Assembly: GCA_009777345.1 (NCBI GenBank)
Contig: WRMB01000021.1
Location: 1 to 55,998 of the forward strand
Source: Micrococcales bacterium
Lineage (GTDB): Bacteria > Actinomycetota > Actinomycetes > Actinomycetales > Cellulomonadaceae
DNA: 55,998 nucleotides
Direction: 5' to 3'
Below are positions 48,419 to 55,998 of this stretch, in pieces. Numbering within the stretch: the first letter of the stretch is position 1; every line of letters begins with the position of its first letter. The notes under the pieces are model-generated. The model saw nothing but the letters and a program-made list of their open reading frames with translations. It ran no database searches and had not been told where the DNA came from. The position numbers and the translations under genes are program-made.

Positions 48419-51025
48419 GTGGCTCCTCGTACGTCTGCGGCACCGACCGCCCGCTCCGGCTCTGGTGACGCGCGCCCAGCCAGGAGCCCGGCCAAGGGCG
48501 GACGCACCGCATCGTCGAAACCGGTGACCAAGCCAGCCGCCAGGTCGGGGTCGAAACCGAAGAGCGCAGGACCGAAGAACGGGAAGCCCGACGCTTCGGG
48601 ACCGTCGTCGATACCGGTGCGGGTGGTGCGCGGCACCTGGATGGGGGCGGCCCACCTCGTCGGCGGCACGGCCCGCAAGGTCGGTCAGGGCGCGCGGGAC
48701 CTGGACCCGGCGCACCGGCGCGACGGGGCGGCGTTCTTCCTGCTCGGGATCGCGGTGGCGATCGCCGCCTGGGAGTGGTTCTCGCTGTCCGGCGCGGCCG
48801 GGACGGGGATCCACTGGGTGGTGGCCGGGGGGTTCGGCCTGCTCGGCAAGGCCACGCCGGTGGTGCTGGCCTGGTTCGCGGTGCGGCTCTTCCGGCACCC
48901 GGACCGGGTGGCCGACAACGGCCGGATCACCGTGGGGGTGTCGGCCGTCGTCATCGCCGTCGTCGGGCTGGTGCACCTGCGGGCCGGACGGCCCGGGATG
49001 GACGACTGGGAGACGATCCGCCGGGCCGGGGGCATAGTCGGCTGGACCGCGGGTACGCCGCTGGCCGCGCTGCTGTCCGGGGTGGTGACGGCCATCCTGC
49101 TGGTGCTGCTGGCGGTGTTCGGGCTGCTCGTGGTGACCAAGACGCCGGTGAACCAGATCTGGCCCCGGTTGCGGGCCCTGTTCGCCGCGACCTCGGACGA
49201 GACGGACCCGGACGGCGAGGCGGCACCAGCCCGGCGCGGCCGGTTCGGGCGGCGCAAGAAGGCCGCTGGTGCTCCGACCGCCCGGCTGGACCGCTACGAC
49301 GGGGACGAGGCGTTCAAGAAGGCCGCCGTGGTCGCGCCGGGCGGACCCGATGCGGACCCGTCGTCGGCGCCGACCCAGGTCATCGACGACCCGGACCAGC
49401 CTGACGAACCCGACGACGGGGTCACGACCAAGGCCCTGACGAAGCAGCCGCTGGTGGCGCCGCAGAACCGGGCTGTGCCGCCCGGCGAGCAGCCGACCCT
49501 GGGCGGCGACGTGCTGTACCTGCTGCCGTCCGACGACGCCCTGGCCAAGGGGGTGCCGCACAAGGTGCGGTCGGCCGCCAACGACCGGGTCGTGGAGTCG
49601 CTGACCTCGGTGCTGGAGCAGTTCGAGATCGACGCCCAGGTCACCGGGTTCACCCGGGGCCCGACGGTGACCCGCTACGAGGTCGAGCTCGGCCAGGCGG
49701 TCAAGGTGGAACGGGTCACTGCCCTGTCGCGCAATATCGCCTACGCCGTGGCCAGCGCCGATGTGCGGATCCTCTCGCCGATCCCTGGCAAGTCCGCGAT
49801 CGGTATCGAGATCCCCAACAGCGACCGGGAGACCGTCTCCCTCGGCGACGTGCTGCGTTCGGCGGCGGCCCGGCGCTCGGACCACCCGCTGGTGGTCGGT
49901 GTCGGCAAGGACGTCGAGGGCGGGTACGTCGTGGCCAACCTGGCGAAGATGCCGCACCTGCTGGTCGCCGGTGCTACCGGCTCCGGCAAGTCGAGCTTCG
50001 TGAACTCGATGATCGTGTCGGTCCTGATGCGTGCCACCCCGGACCAGGTGCGGATGATCCTCGTCGACCCCAAACGGGTCGAGCTGACCGTGTACGAGGG
50101 CATCCCGCACCTGATCACACCGATCATCACCAACCCGAAGAAGGCCGCCGAGGCCCTGGACTGGGTGGTCAAGGAGATGGAGGCCCGGTACGACGACCTG
50201 GCCACCTTCGGGTTCAAGCACATCGACGACTTCAACGCCGCGGTGCGCGCGGGCAAGGTCAAGCCGCTGCCCGGTTCGGAACGCAAGATCGCCGCCTACC
50301 CGTACCTGCTGGTCATCGTGGACGAGCTGGCCGACCTGATGATGGTCTCCCCGCGTGACGTCGAGGAGTCGATCCAGCGGATCACCCAGCTGGCGCGCGC
50401 CGCGGGCATCCACCTGGTGCTGGCCACCCAACGGCCGTCGGTCGACGTGGTCACCGGCCTGATCAAGGCCAACGTGCCGTCCCGGCTGGCCTTCGCCACG
50501 TCGTCGCTGACCGACTCCCGGGTGGTGCTCGACCAGCCCGGTGCCGAGAAGCTCATCGGTCAGGGCGACGCGCTGTTCCTGCCCATGGGGGCGGCCAAGC
50601 CGATGCGCACCCAGGGGGCGTGGGTCGCCGAGTCGGAGATCCACGCCGTCGTCGAGCACGTCAAGACCCAGGCCAAGCCCGAGTACCGTCCGGACGTGGC
50701 CGTCGCCGCGGCCAAGAAGCAGGTCGACGAGGACATCGGCGACGACCTGGACCTGCTGCTGCAGGCCGCCGAGCTGGTGATCACCACGCAGTTCGGCTCC
50801 ACGTCGATGCTGCAGCGGAAACTGCGGGTCGGGTTCGCCAAGGCCGGTCGGCTCATGGACCTGCTGGAGTCGCGCCAGATCGTCGGCCCGTCCGAAGGCT
50901 CCAAGGCCCGTGACGTGCTGGTCCGTCCCGACGACCTGGCCGCCACCCTGGCCCTGCTACGCGGCGAGACCCCGTCCGACGACACCAGCGAGTCCCTTGA
51001 AGACCCCTGGACCGACGAACCCTAG
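48419..51025 (+). CDS. ftsK: DNA translocase FtsK/SpoIIIE
   Basis: 868-aa septal DNA pump that clears and resolves chromosomes at division. A basic N-terminal tail (about residues 1-80) leads into about four or five transmembrane helices ([52 protein letters not shown] and [23 protein letters not shown]), an acidic linker, then the RecA-like motor: [15 protein letters not shown], Walker [28 protein letters not shown], Walker [14 protein letters not shown], and [18 protein letters not shown]. The C-terminal gamma winged helix ([29 protein letters not shown]) reads KOPS-like DNA. The GTG at 48419 (VAPRTSAAP) was chosen by family N-termini; ATG 48386 is an alternative. Confidence 0.95.
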   Translation: MAPRTSAAPTARSGSGDARPARSPAKGGRTASSKPVTKPAARSGSKPKSAGPKNGKPDASGPSSIPVRVVRGTWMGAAHLVGGTARKVGQGARDLDPAHRRDGAAFFLLGIAVAIAAWEWFSLSGAAGTGIHWVVAGGFGLLGKATPVVLAWFAVRLFRHPDRVADNGRITVGVSAVVIAVVGLVHLRAGRPGMDDWETIRRAGGIVGWTAGTPLAALLSGVVTAILLVLLAVFGLLVVTKTPVNQIWPRLRALFAATSDETDPDGEAAPARRGRFGRRKKAAGAPTARLDRYDGDEAFKKAAVVAPGGPDADPSSAPTQVIDDPDQPDEPDDGVTTKALTKQPLVAPQNRAVPPGEQPTLGGDVLYLLPSDDALAKGVPHKVRSAANDRVVESLTSVLEQFEIDAQVTGFTRGPTVTRYEVELGQAVKVERVTALSRNIAYAVASADVRILSPIPGKSAIGIEIPNSDRETVSLGDVLRSAAARRSDHPLVVGVGKDVEGGYVVANLAKMPHLLVAGATGSGKSSFVNSMIVSVLMRATPDQVRMILVDPKRVELTVYEGIPHLITPIITNPKKAAEALDWVVKEMEARYDDLATFGFKHIDDFNAAVRAGKVKPLPGSERKIAAYPYLLVIVDELADLMMVSPRDVEESIQRITQLARAAGIHLVLATQRPSVDVVTGLIKANVPSRLAFATSSLTDSRVVLDQPGAEKLIGQGDALFLPMGAAKPMRTQGAWVAESEIHAVVEHVKTQAKPEYRPDVAVAAAKKQVDEDIGDDLDLLLQAAELVITTQFGSTSMLQRKLRVGFAKAGRLMDLLESRQIVGPSEGSKARDVLVRPDDLAATLALLRGETPSDDTSESLEDPWTDEP

Positions 51026-51027
51026 AG

Positions 51028-51097
51028 GACAGTGGGGACGGTTCCTATTGTCTTCTGCCCCTGACCAGGCAAGACATTAGGAACCGTCCCCACTGTC
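51028..51097. repeat. REP-like inverted repeat between ftsK and capA
   Basis: Arms 51028-51047 and 51078-51097 are perfectly complementary over 20 bp (GACAGTGGGGACGGTTCCTA); past one mismatch six more pairs follow. It lies between two convergent stops and could end both transcripts. GACAGTGGGGACGGTTC-type sequences recur in many bacterial genomes in association with REP-type transposases (recollection), so it may be a mobile palindrome rather than a native terminator. A partial third copy (CCCACTGTC) abuts at 51101-51111. Confidence 0.7.
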
Positions 51098-51110
51098 TCC
51101 CACCCACTGT

Positions 51111-52361
51111 CTAGGGCCGCCTCACGACGACCGGTGGGTCGCCGGTCGGTGTCGGAGGCGTCGCGGCGACCGTTGCCTGCGGTCCGGCGGCGCCGGTCAC
51201 CTGGCCGAGACGGGTTGCCACCTCGCTGGCCGACAGCTGGCCGGCCCCGTCGGAGATCTCGGGCAGCGCGTGCACCCGGTGCCCGCCGCGACGGTCCACG
51301 GTGAGCGGCAGGTACGCCGCCGACGTCACCCGCGGGGGGCCCGCCTCGGTCCCGGCCCTCGGGTCGGCGCCCGTGGCGGTCACCTGCACCACGAGCAGCT
51401 GGCTGCTGGCGGTGGCCGCGACGCAGCAGGCGGAGTCCTGGTTCGACACGTAGTTGCCCAGGCCGTAGGCCACCCACATGCCCCGCCCGCCCGGGCCGCC
51501 GGGCAGCAGCTCGATCGGCTGCGGGACGTGCGCGTGGTGCCCGACGACCAGGTCCACCACCCCGGAGTCGGCCAGCCGGGTGGCGACGTCCACCTGCTGG
51601 GCGTCCGGTGCGGTGACGTACTCGGTGCAGCAGTGCACCGATACCAGGACCACATCGGCACCGTCGGCGCGGGCCTGCGTGGCCCGGGCGACGATCTCGT
51701 CGACGTCGATGAGGTTCACCGACCACGGGTGGCCCACCGGAATACCGTTGGTGCCGTACGTCACCGCGAGGTGCGCGACGGTGAAGGTCCGCCCGGCCCG
51801 GTCCAGCCGGTACAGCTGGGGGGTGTCCTCCGCCTCGCTGCGGGCCGTGCCGACGTGGCCGAGCCCGAAGGTGTCGAAGGCGTCGATGGTCGCGTCGATC
51901 CCGGCCTGCCCGCGGTCGACCGCGTGGTTGGACGCCGTCGAGCACCCGTCCCAGCCTTGTGCTCTCAGGTCGCGGACCACCTCGGGCACCGTGCCGAACA
52001 CCGGGTAGCCGCTCGGTGAGCTCCCCGCCGGTGTCACCGGAACCTCCATGTTGCACAGCGCCAGGTCCGCCCCGGAGACCCACGGGTCCAGCCCGGCCAG
52101 CAAGGGGGTGAAATCGTACCCGTCCGCGGTGCGCGCCGACGCCAGCACCGGCATATGGGGCAGCACATCGCCACCAGCGACGATGGTGAAGTGCGCGTCC
52201 GGTTCGGCCGTCCGGGTCGGCGTGGGGCTCCGTGAGACGTCGACGGCCTGAGCGGGATCCTTGGCCAGGCAGCCGCCCAGCCCCAGGACCACAGCGGGGA
52301 CCATCACGGCTGCGAGCACGGGCCGCCTGGTTCGCCCGTACTGTCGGGGACCGCATCTCAT
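51111..52361 (-). CDS. CapA-family lipoprotein (poly-gamma-glutamate synthesis-like metallophosphatase fold)
   Basis: 416-aa protein. Signal peptide (RRPVLAAVMVPAVVLGLGG) with lipobox LGGC. The CapA domain (about residues 57-350) has FTIVAGGDVLPHMPVL (metal site), NMEVPVTP, GCSTASNHAVDRGQAGI, VLVSVHCCTEYVTAPDAQQVDVATRLADSGVVDLVVGHHAHVPQPIEL and WVAYGLGNYVSNQ. The fold is calcineurin-like. In Bacillus CapA acts in poly-gamma-glutamate export; no capBC genes are here, and actinobacterial members are of uncertain function, perhaps hydrolysing an envelope phosphoester. The ATG at 52361 begins the signal peptide; the longer frame does not fit. Divergent from pgsA with about 80 bases between. Confidence 0.85.
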   Translation of the reverse strand: MRCGPRQYGRTRRPVLAAVMVPAVVLGLGGCLAKDPAQAVDVSRSPTPTRTAEPDAHFTIVAGGDVLPHMPVLASARTADGYDFTPLLAGLDPWVSGADLALCNMEVPVTPAGSSPSGYPVFGTVPEVVRDLRAQGWDGCSTASNHAVDRGQAGIDATIDAFDTFGLGHVGTARSEAEDTPQLYRLDRAGRTFTVAHLAVTYGTNGIPVGHPWSVNLIDVDEIVARATQARADGADVVLVSVHCCTEYVTAPDAQQVDVATRLADSGVVDLVVGHHAHVPQPIELLPGGPGGRGMWVAYGLGNYVSNQDSACCVAATASSQLLVVQVTATGADPRAGTEAGPPRVTSAAYLPLTVDRRGGHRVHALPEISDGAGQLSASEVATRLGQVTGAAGPQATVAATPPTPTGDPPVVVRRP

Positions 52362-52442
52362 GTCCTGACGGTAAACGGCGCGGTACTGTCGCGCTAGACG
52401 TCGAGCGGCCCAAACCACGGTCTACTACATAGGCTTCACTCC

Positions 52443-53006
52443 GTGAGCACACGACGTACCACCAGGACGCTGCCGAACCTGCTGACCGTGCTCCGCATCG
52501 CCCTGGTACCGGTGTTCGTGGTGGTCCTCGTCGTCGGTGCGGACCGGCTGGGGCTCCGGCTGCTCGCCGTCGGCCTGTTCGTCGTCGCCGCGGCCACCGA
52601 CCAGCTCGACGGGTGGCTGGCCCGGCGCTGGGACCAGGTCACCGATGTCGGCAAGATCCTCGACCCGATCGCCGACAAGCTGCTCATGGGGTCCGCGCTG
52701 GTCGTGCTGTCGGCCCTGGGCGAGCTGTGGTGGTGGGTGACGGTGGTGATCGGCGTGCGCGAGGTGGGTATCACCGTGATGCGGTTCTTCCTGCTGCGCT
52801 ACGTCGTGCTGCCCGCGTCGCGCGGCGGCAAGCTCAAGACGGTGCTCCAGTCCGTTGCGATCGGCCTGTTCCTGCTGCCGCTGGACCATCTGCCGCTAGC
52901 CGTCACCTGGGTGGCCTGGGCGACGATGGCGGCAGCGCTGGTCGTCACCGTCGTCACCGGGGTCGACTACCTGCGGACCGCGGCCCGCATCCGAGCGGAG
53001 GCCTGA
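52443..53006 (+). CDS. pgsA: CDP-diacylglycerol-glycerol-3-phosphate 3-phosphatidyltransferase
   Basis: 187-aa CDP-alcohol phosphatidyltransferase with about five to six membrane helices. The catalytic signature D-x2-D-G-x2-A-R-x8-G-x3-D-x3-D is complete (DQLDGWLARRWDQVTDVGKILDPIAD). LPNLLTVLRIALVPVFV at the N-terminus is typical of PgsA. It makes phosphatidylglycerol phosphate, the precursor of phosphatidylglycerol and cardiolipin. GTG start. One base separates its stop from cinA, the usual pgsA-cinA-clgR order of actinobacteria. Confidence 0.94.
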   Translation: MSTRRTTRTLPNLLTVLRIALVPVFVVVLVVGADRLGLRLLAVGLFVVAAATDQLDGWLARRWDQVTDVGKILDPIADKLLMGSALVVLSALGELWWWVTVVIGVREVGITVMRFFLLRYVVLPASRGGKLKTVLQSVAIGLFLLPLDHLPLAVTWVAWATMAAALVVTVVTGVDYLRTAARIRAEA

Positions 53007-53007
53007 T

Positions 53008-53505
53008 ATGCCCGAGCCTGACCTGCCCGGGGGGACGGCGGCCCGGCTGCTGGCTGCGCTGGAGGCCCGCGGTCGCAGCCTGGCGGTCGCCGAGTCGCTG
53101 ACCGGAGGCGCGGTCTGTGCCGCCCTGGTGGCGGTGCCCGGCGCGTCCCGGGTGCTCCGGGGGGCGGTGGTGCCGTATGCCACCGACCTCAAGCACACGC
53201 TGCTGGGCGTGGACGCCGACCGGCTCGCCGCATCGGGGGCGGTGCACCCGCAGGTGGCCCGCCAGATGGCTGACGGGGTGCGCGTCGCCCTGGGGGCCGA
53301 CGTCGGCCTGGCCACGACCGGGGTGGCCGGACCGGATCCGGCCGACGGTCAGAGCGTCGGGACGGTGTACGTCGCCGTCGCCGGTCCGCGCCACGCCGAG
53401 GTCAGGACGCTCGCCCTGGCCGGGGACCGTGAGACGATCCGCGCAACCAGCGTGACGCAGGTCCTCGGACTCGCGCTGGAGCTCGTCAGCTCGGACCAGA
53501 TCTGA
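53008..53505 (+). CDS. pncC: CinA C-terminal-domain protein (nicotinamide-nucleotide amidohydrolase, PncC)
   Basis: 165-aa single-domain CinA protein. LAVAESLTGGAVCAALVAVPGASRVLRGAVVPYATDLKHTLLGVDA and ADVGLATTGVAGPDPADGQSVGTVYVAVAG are the family blocks; the ESLTGG loop holds the active Ser/Thr. PncC deamidates NMN to nicotinate mononucleotide in pyridine recycling. The N-terminal molybdopterin-binding-like domain of full CinA is absent, as is usual in this group. Operon with pgsA and clgR. Confidence 0.93.
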   Translation: MPEPDLPGGTAARLLAALEARGRSLAVAESLTGGAVCAALVAVPGASRVLRGAVVPYATDLKHTLLGVDADRLAASGAVHPQVARQMADGVRVALGADVGLATTGVAGPDPADGQSVGTVYVAVAGPRHAEVRTLALAGDRETIRATSVTQVLGLALELVSSDQI

Positions 53506-53651
53506 GCCGTCCGCTCAAGCGAGGTGCCCAGAACGCCGATGGTCAGGGTCGTGGGGAACATCGACCGGCCTGTCAGCGTTGGAAGGGGTGCGATAAGTCC
53601 ACGGCGTTCCGGTGGACGAATCGGGCATACACGATACGGTGGACCCATGAC

Positions 53652-53666
53652 GGTGCGGAACGCACC
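53652..53666. promoter_or_regulatory. Inverted repeat in the clgR leader
   Basis: GGTGCG-GAA-CGCACC is a perfect 6-bp inverted repeat 46 bases before the clgR start. ClgR proteins regulate their own genes and bind dyad sites, so this is a candidate operator; I cannot confirm the consensus. Confidence 0.35.
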
Positions 53667-53712
53667 ATACGAGCAGACCTGTCCGACTGACGAGACGAGA
53701 GGGGAGACCCGG

Positions 53713-54024
53713 ATGATCGTGCTACGCCGTGAGATCGGTGACGTGCTCCGCGACGCCCGTCAGAACCAGGGGCGCACCCTCCGGGAGGTGTCGTCCGCGG
53801 CGCGGGTGTCTCTGGGCTACCTGTCCGAGGTGGAGCGCGGCCAGAAAGAAGCGTCGTCCGAGCTGTTGCACAGCATCTGCGAGGCGCTGGACGTGCCCAT
53901 GTCGGTGATCCTGCGTGAGGTTAGCGACCGCGTGGCCGTGGCGGAGGGTCTCTTCGTCCCCGACACCGTGCCGGTCGAGCTGGCGCGCGGGGTGTCCCGT
54001 CGGGACCTGACCACCGTCGGCTGA
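53713..54024 (+). CDS. clgR: ClgR-family XRE transcriptional regulator
   Basis: 103-aa regulator that in Streptomyces, Corynebacterium and mycobacteria activates clp protease and stress genes. The helix-turn-helix is [65 protein letters not shown], which is nearly invariant in ClgR. The ATG at 53713 ([10 protein letters not shown]) with GGGGAG upstream is the standard start; an upstream ATG at 53647 would add 22 unrelated residues. ClgR is itself a ClpP substrate in some species, through its C-terminus. Confidence 0.93.
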   Translation: MIVLRREIGDVLRDARQNQGRTLREVSSAARVSLGYLSEVERGQKEASSELLHSICEALDVPMSVILREVSDRVAVAEGLFVPDTVPVELARGVSRRDLTTVG

Positions 54025-54050
54025 CCTGGGTCGTTCTCGGGAGGTCGTCG

Positions 54051-54827
54051 TTGCCGGAGGGTGACGCGCTGCGGATGACGGCGGCGCGGCTGGACGAGAC
54101 GCTGGCGGGGCGGCGGCTGGTCCGCGGCGAGCTGCGCTGGCCGACAGCAGCGTCCGTAGACCTGGCCGGGCGGACCGTGCGGCACACCCGGCCGTTCGGC
54201 AAGCACCTGCTGACGCGGCTCGACGACGGTCGGACCATACACTCCCACCTGCGGATGGACGGTGCCTGGCGGGTGGTGGCCACCGGGTCGCAGGCCGGGG
54301 AGGCATGGTCTCAGCGCGTGCGGGCGGTGCTCACGACACCAGATCGCACCGCCATCGGCTTCGCCCTGGGCAGGCTCGACCTGGTGCCGACCGCGCAGGA
54401 GCACGAGCTGGTCGGGCACCTCGGGCCGGACCTGCTCGACGACGGGTTCGACACCGGTGCCGGGGTGCCTGGTCCCGGGCTGGCGGAGGCGGTCGCCCGC
54501 TGGGACCGGTGCGGTGCGACCCGAGTCTGCGACGTGCTGCTCGACCAGCGGGTCGTCGCCGGTATCGGCACCATCTGGCTGGCTGAGTCCCTGTTCGCCC
54601 ACCGGATCTTCCCCTGGACGCCAGCCGACGAGGTCGACCCGGTCGTGGTGCTGCGCACCGCCCGGCGTCTCATGCAGGACTCGGTCGCGGGGAGTCCCAC
54701 CATCCGGGTCCACGGGCGGCGCGACCGTCCCTGCCCCCGGTGCGGCACCCCCGTCGCCCGGGGTCAGGCCCGTCAACCACCAGACGAACGGCCGGTCTTC
54801 TGGTGCCCCACCTGCCAGGCACGGTGA
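54051..54827 (+). CDS. Fpg/Nei-family DNA glycosylase (Nei2 type)
   Basis: 258-aa base-excision-repair glycosylase/AP lyase. It starts at TTG after GGGAGG; after removal of Met the protein begins PEGDALR, where Pro1 is the Schiff-base nucleophile and Glu2 the general acid. The helix-two-turn-helix has VCDVLLDQRVVAGIGTIWLAESLFAHRIFPWTP (Asn of the usual GIGN replaced by Thr). The C-terminal zinc finger is CPRCGTPVARGQARQPPDERPVFWCPTCQ. The PEGD start is typical of actinobacterial Nei2, which removes oxidised pyrimidines. The next genes after clgR are normally DUF3046 and recA; these must lie outside the window or elsewhere. Confidence 0.9.
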   Translation: MPEGDALRMTAARLDETLAGRRLVRGELRWPTAASVDLAGRTVRHTRPFGKHLLTRLDDGRTIHSHLRMDGAWRVVATGSQAGEAWSQRVRAVLTTPDRTAIGFALGRLDLVPTAQEHELVGHLGPDLLDDGFDTGAGVPGPGLAEAVARWDRCGATRVCDVLLDQRVVAGIGTIWLAESLFAHRIFPWTPADEVDPVVVLRTARRLMQDSVAGSPTIRVHGRRDRPCPRCGTPVARGQARQPPDERPVFWCPTCQAR

Positions 54828-55069
54828 ACCGCTGTCGCACCCAGGAACGCACCCGATCGGTCAGCGCCCGAACGAGAGTTCTTCGTCGTGGAAATCCGTG
54901 AGCTGGGATGCCCCCAGGTGGTCTGCGGTGCCGCCGGGTAGGGCGAGCTGGGAACCGCTGAGTCCGCGGCGGACCTGGTCGGCCTCCTGCGGAGGTGCTT
55001 GCCGACTTGGGGCCTCGCTCTGGGTGGCACAATGAACCGGAGCAGACCTCGTCCAGGACGGAGCAACCC

Positions 55070-55900
55070 GTGGACTCCTACTCCTACTCCGACGGCACCG
55101 TCATCGTGGCGGCCGTCATCGGACTTGTCGTCTTCTTTGCCATCAGTGGTTTCGCCGTCAGTCGGATCAGACGGGTGCCGCCCAACGAGGCGTTGATCGT
55201 CGTCGGGCGAGGTGCCCGTACGAATGAGCCGGAGAACGGCGGGCAGAAGGTCGTCATCGGTGGACGGGCTTTCGTCTGGCCGGTCATCCAGCGGTGCGTC
55301 ACGGTCTCGCTGGAGCAGCGCCAGATCGCGGTCAGCGTCGAAGGGGTGGACAAGAACTGTGTCAAGCTGGCCGTCCACGCCTCGGCCAGCTTCAGGGTCT
55401 GCAGTACTGTCGACGGTGTGCGTCGGGCCGCACAACGGTTCCCGAGCCAGCAGGACGCCCTGGACAAGTTCGTCCAGTTGTCCTTGGAGGGGTCGCTGCG
55501 GTCCATCGTCGGCAAGATGACGGTGCAGGAGATCATCGCCGACCGCCACGCCCTGTCCGAGGCCGTGGTCCAGGCCACGAAGGGCGACCTGGCCGAGCAG
55601 GGCCTGCAGGTCGACCTGCTGAACGTCTCCGATATCTCCACCCCGGGTACCCACCTGCCCGACCTGAGCCGGGAGGCCGCGGCCGATATGTTTGCCAGCA
55701 CGTCGGTGCTCGACTGGGGCACGCCTCTGCCGGTCGGCGATCCGCCGGTAGCGTCGGCCGACGACATGCCAGCGGATATCGTCGACCGGCTGGAACGCCT
55801 GGCACGGCTGCGCGCCGCCGGAGACCTCTCCGACGCCCAGTACGAGGCGGCGAAAGATCATGTCCTGGCCGATCTTGCGCGACCGGCCGATCTCGACTGA
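55070..55900 (+). CDS. Flotillin/SPFH-like membrane protein with C-terminal SHOCT motif
   Basis: 276-aa protein. One N-terminal transmembrane helix (TVIVAAVIGLVVFFAISGFAV) is followed by an SPFH/band-7 domain: RIRRVPPNEALIVVGRGA, KVVIGGRAFVWPVIQRCVTVSLEQRQIAVSVEGVDKNCVKLAVHASASFRV, and LSLEGSLRSIVGKMTVQEIIADRHALSEAVVQATKGDLAEQGLQVDLLNVSDIS, which is clearly flotillin-like. The long flotillin coiled coil is missing; instead a SHOCT helix pair (DIVDRLERLARLRAAGDLSDAQYEAAKDHVL) ends the protein. It probably scaffolds membrane microdomains. GTG start with GGAGC upstream. The 242 bases before it hold no gene I can support. Confidence 0.85.
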   Translation: MDSYSYSDGTVIVAAVIGLVVFFAISGFAVSRIRRVPPNEALIVVGRGARTNEPENGGQKVVIGGRAFVWPVIQRCVTVSLEQRQIAVSVEGVDKNCVKLAVHASASFRVCSTVDGVRRAAQRFPSQQDALDKFVQLSLEGSLRSIVGKMTVQEIIADRHALSEAVVQATKGDLAEQGLQVDLLNVSDISTPGTHLPDLSREAAADMFASTSVLDWGTPLPVGDPPVASADDMPADIVDRLERLARLRAAGDLSDAQYEAAKDHVLADLARPADLD

Positions 55901-55928
55901 GCAAGAATTCGAGACTTCTGTCGCGGGA

Positions 55929-55974
55929 ATCGGGGGTTAAAAACCCGATACCCCGCCGGAGAGGCCTAGCGGGG
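55929..55974 (+). terminator. Tandem hairpins after the flotillin-like gene
   Basis: ATCGGG/CCCGAT (55929-55949, with an A/T-rich loop) and CCCCGC/GCGGGG (55951-55974) follow the stop by 29 bases. The first resembles the inner palindrome at 83-101 (G-run, TTTAAAA or TTAAAAA, C-run). Probable terminator. Confidence 0.5.
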
Positions 55975-55998
55975 TCGGGGGGGCCGGGGCGCCGGGCC

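Noticed and set aside
51111..52361. Poly-gamma-glutamate capsule operon
   Set aside because: Only a CapA-like lipoprotein is present; capB, capC and capD homologues are absent and the family is broader than capsule export.

Overview
The window is a chromosomal segment of a high-GC Gram-positive bacterium of the phylum Actinomycetota. The evidence is the very G/C-rich third codon positions, the frequent GTG starts, and lineage-typical genes: SepH, DUF4193, DUF3710, DUF3159, DUF5998, ClgR, a PknG-type kinase with GlnH/GlnX, and a gene order that matches the sigA-dut-trkA-acn region of mycobacteria and streptomycetes. I cannot name a genus from sequence alone.

Layout. (1) 158-19326 is a conserved core block: topoisomerase IV subunit A, DUF5998, an alkaline-phosphatase-superfamily enzyme, SepH, an inositol-monophosphatase-family enzyme, DUF4193, dUTPase, DUF3710, an OB-fold protein, DUF3159, two TrkA potassium-regulator proteins, a KimA-like potassium permease, an unusual triple-RDD/FHA membrane protein, a TRAM-type RNA methyltransferase, a 53-residue protein and aconitase. 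(2) 19330-24990 is an accessory island of lower and uneven GC that ends at a tRNA-Ala(GGC) gene. It carries a DUF4760-like protein, relics of IS110 and IS3 transposases, a relic of a DtxR/IdeR-type repressor, YbaK-like and PEBP-like genes, a YdeI-like gene, an orphan gene and a DUF4304 gene without a normal start codon. (3) 25122-27860 holds a P-loop sugar/nucleoside kinase, a MarR regulator, a very long perfect hairpin, an SDR oxidoreductase and a GNAT acetyltransferase. (4) 27914-40726 is a ten-gene leftward operon, with most junctions being 4-bp ATGA overlaps: TelA, an XpaC-like helical protein, a CbbX/SpoVK-type AAA+ ATPase, GlnX, GlnH, a coiled-coil protein, PknG, a PP2C phosphatase, a vWA protein and an FHA protein. 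(5) 40867-55900 returns to core genes: thyA, a membrane-anchored helix-hairpin-helix protein, an OmpA/ArfA-like protein, a DHFR-ComB fusion, dapA, rnj, ftsK, a CapA-like lipoprotein, pgsA, cinA, clgR, a Nei2-type glycosylase and a flotillin-like protein.

The most interesting system is block 4. It merges the amino-acid-sensing GlnX-GlnH-PknG module known from mycobacteria with a vWA/PP2C/kinase triad and TelA of the type seen in tellurite-resistance-like (Ter) stress neighbourhoods, plus a AAA+ chaperone and an FHA reader. Three of its proteins (FHA, PP2C, PknG) share closely similar N-terminal zinc ribbons, which suggests one membrane-associated signalling complex. Other notable items are the DHFR-ComB fusion, the triple-RDD/FHA fusion, potassium genes grouped around a KimA-like permease, a REP-like 20-bp perfect inverted repeat between ftsK and capA, and a 24-bp perfect hairpin between marR and the SDR gene. 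No CRISPR array, rRNA or intact integrase is visible.
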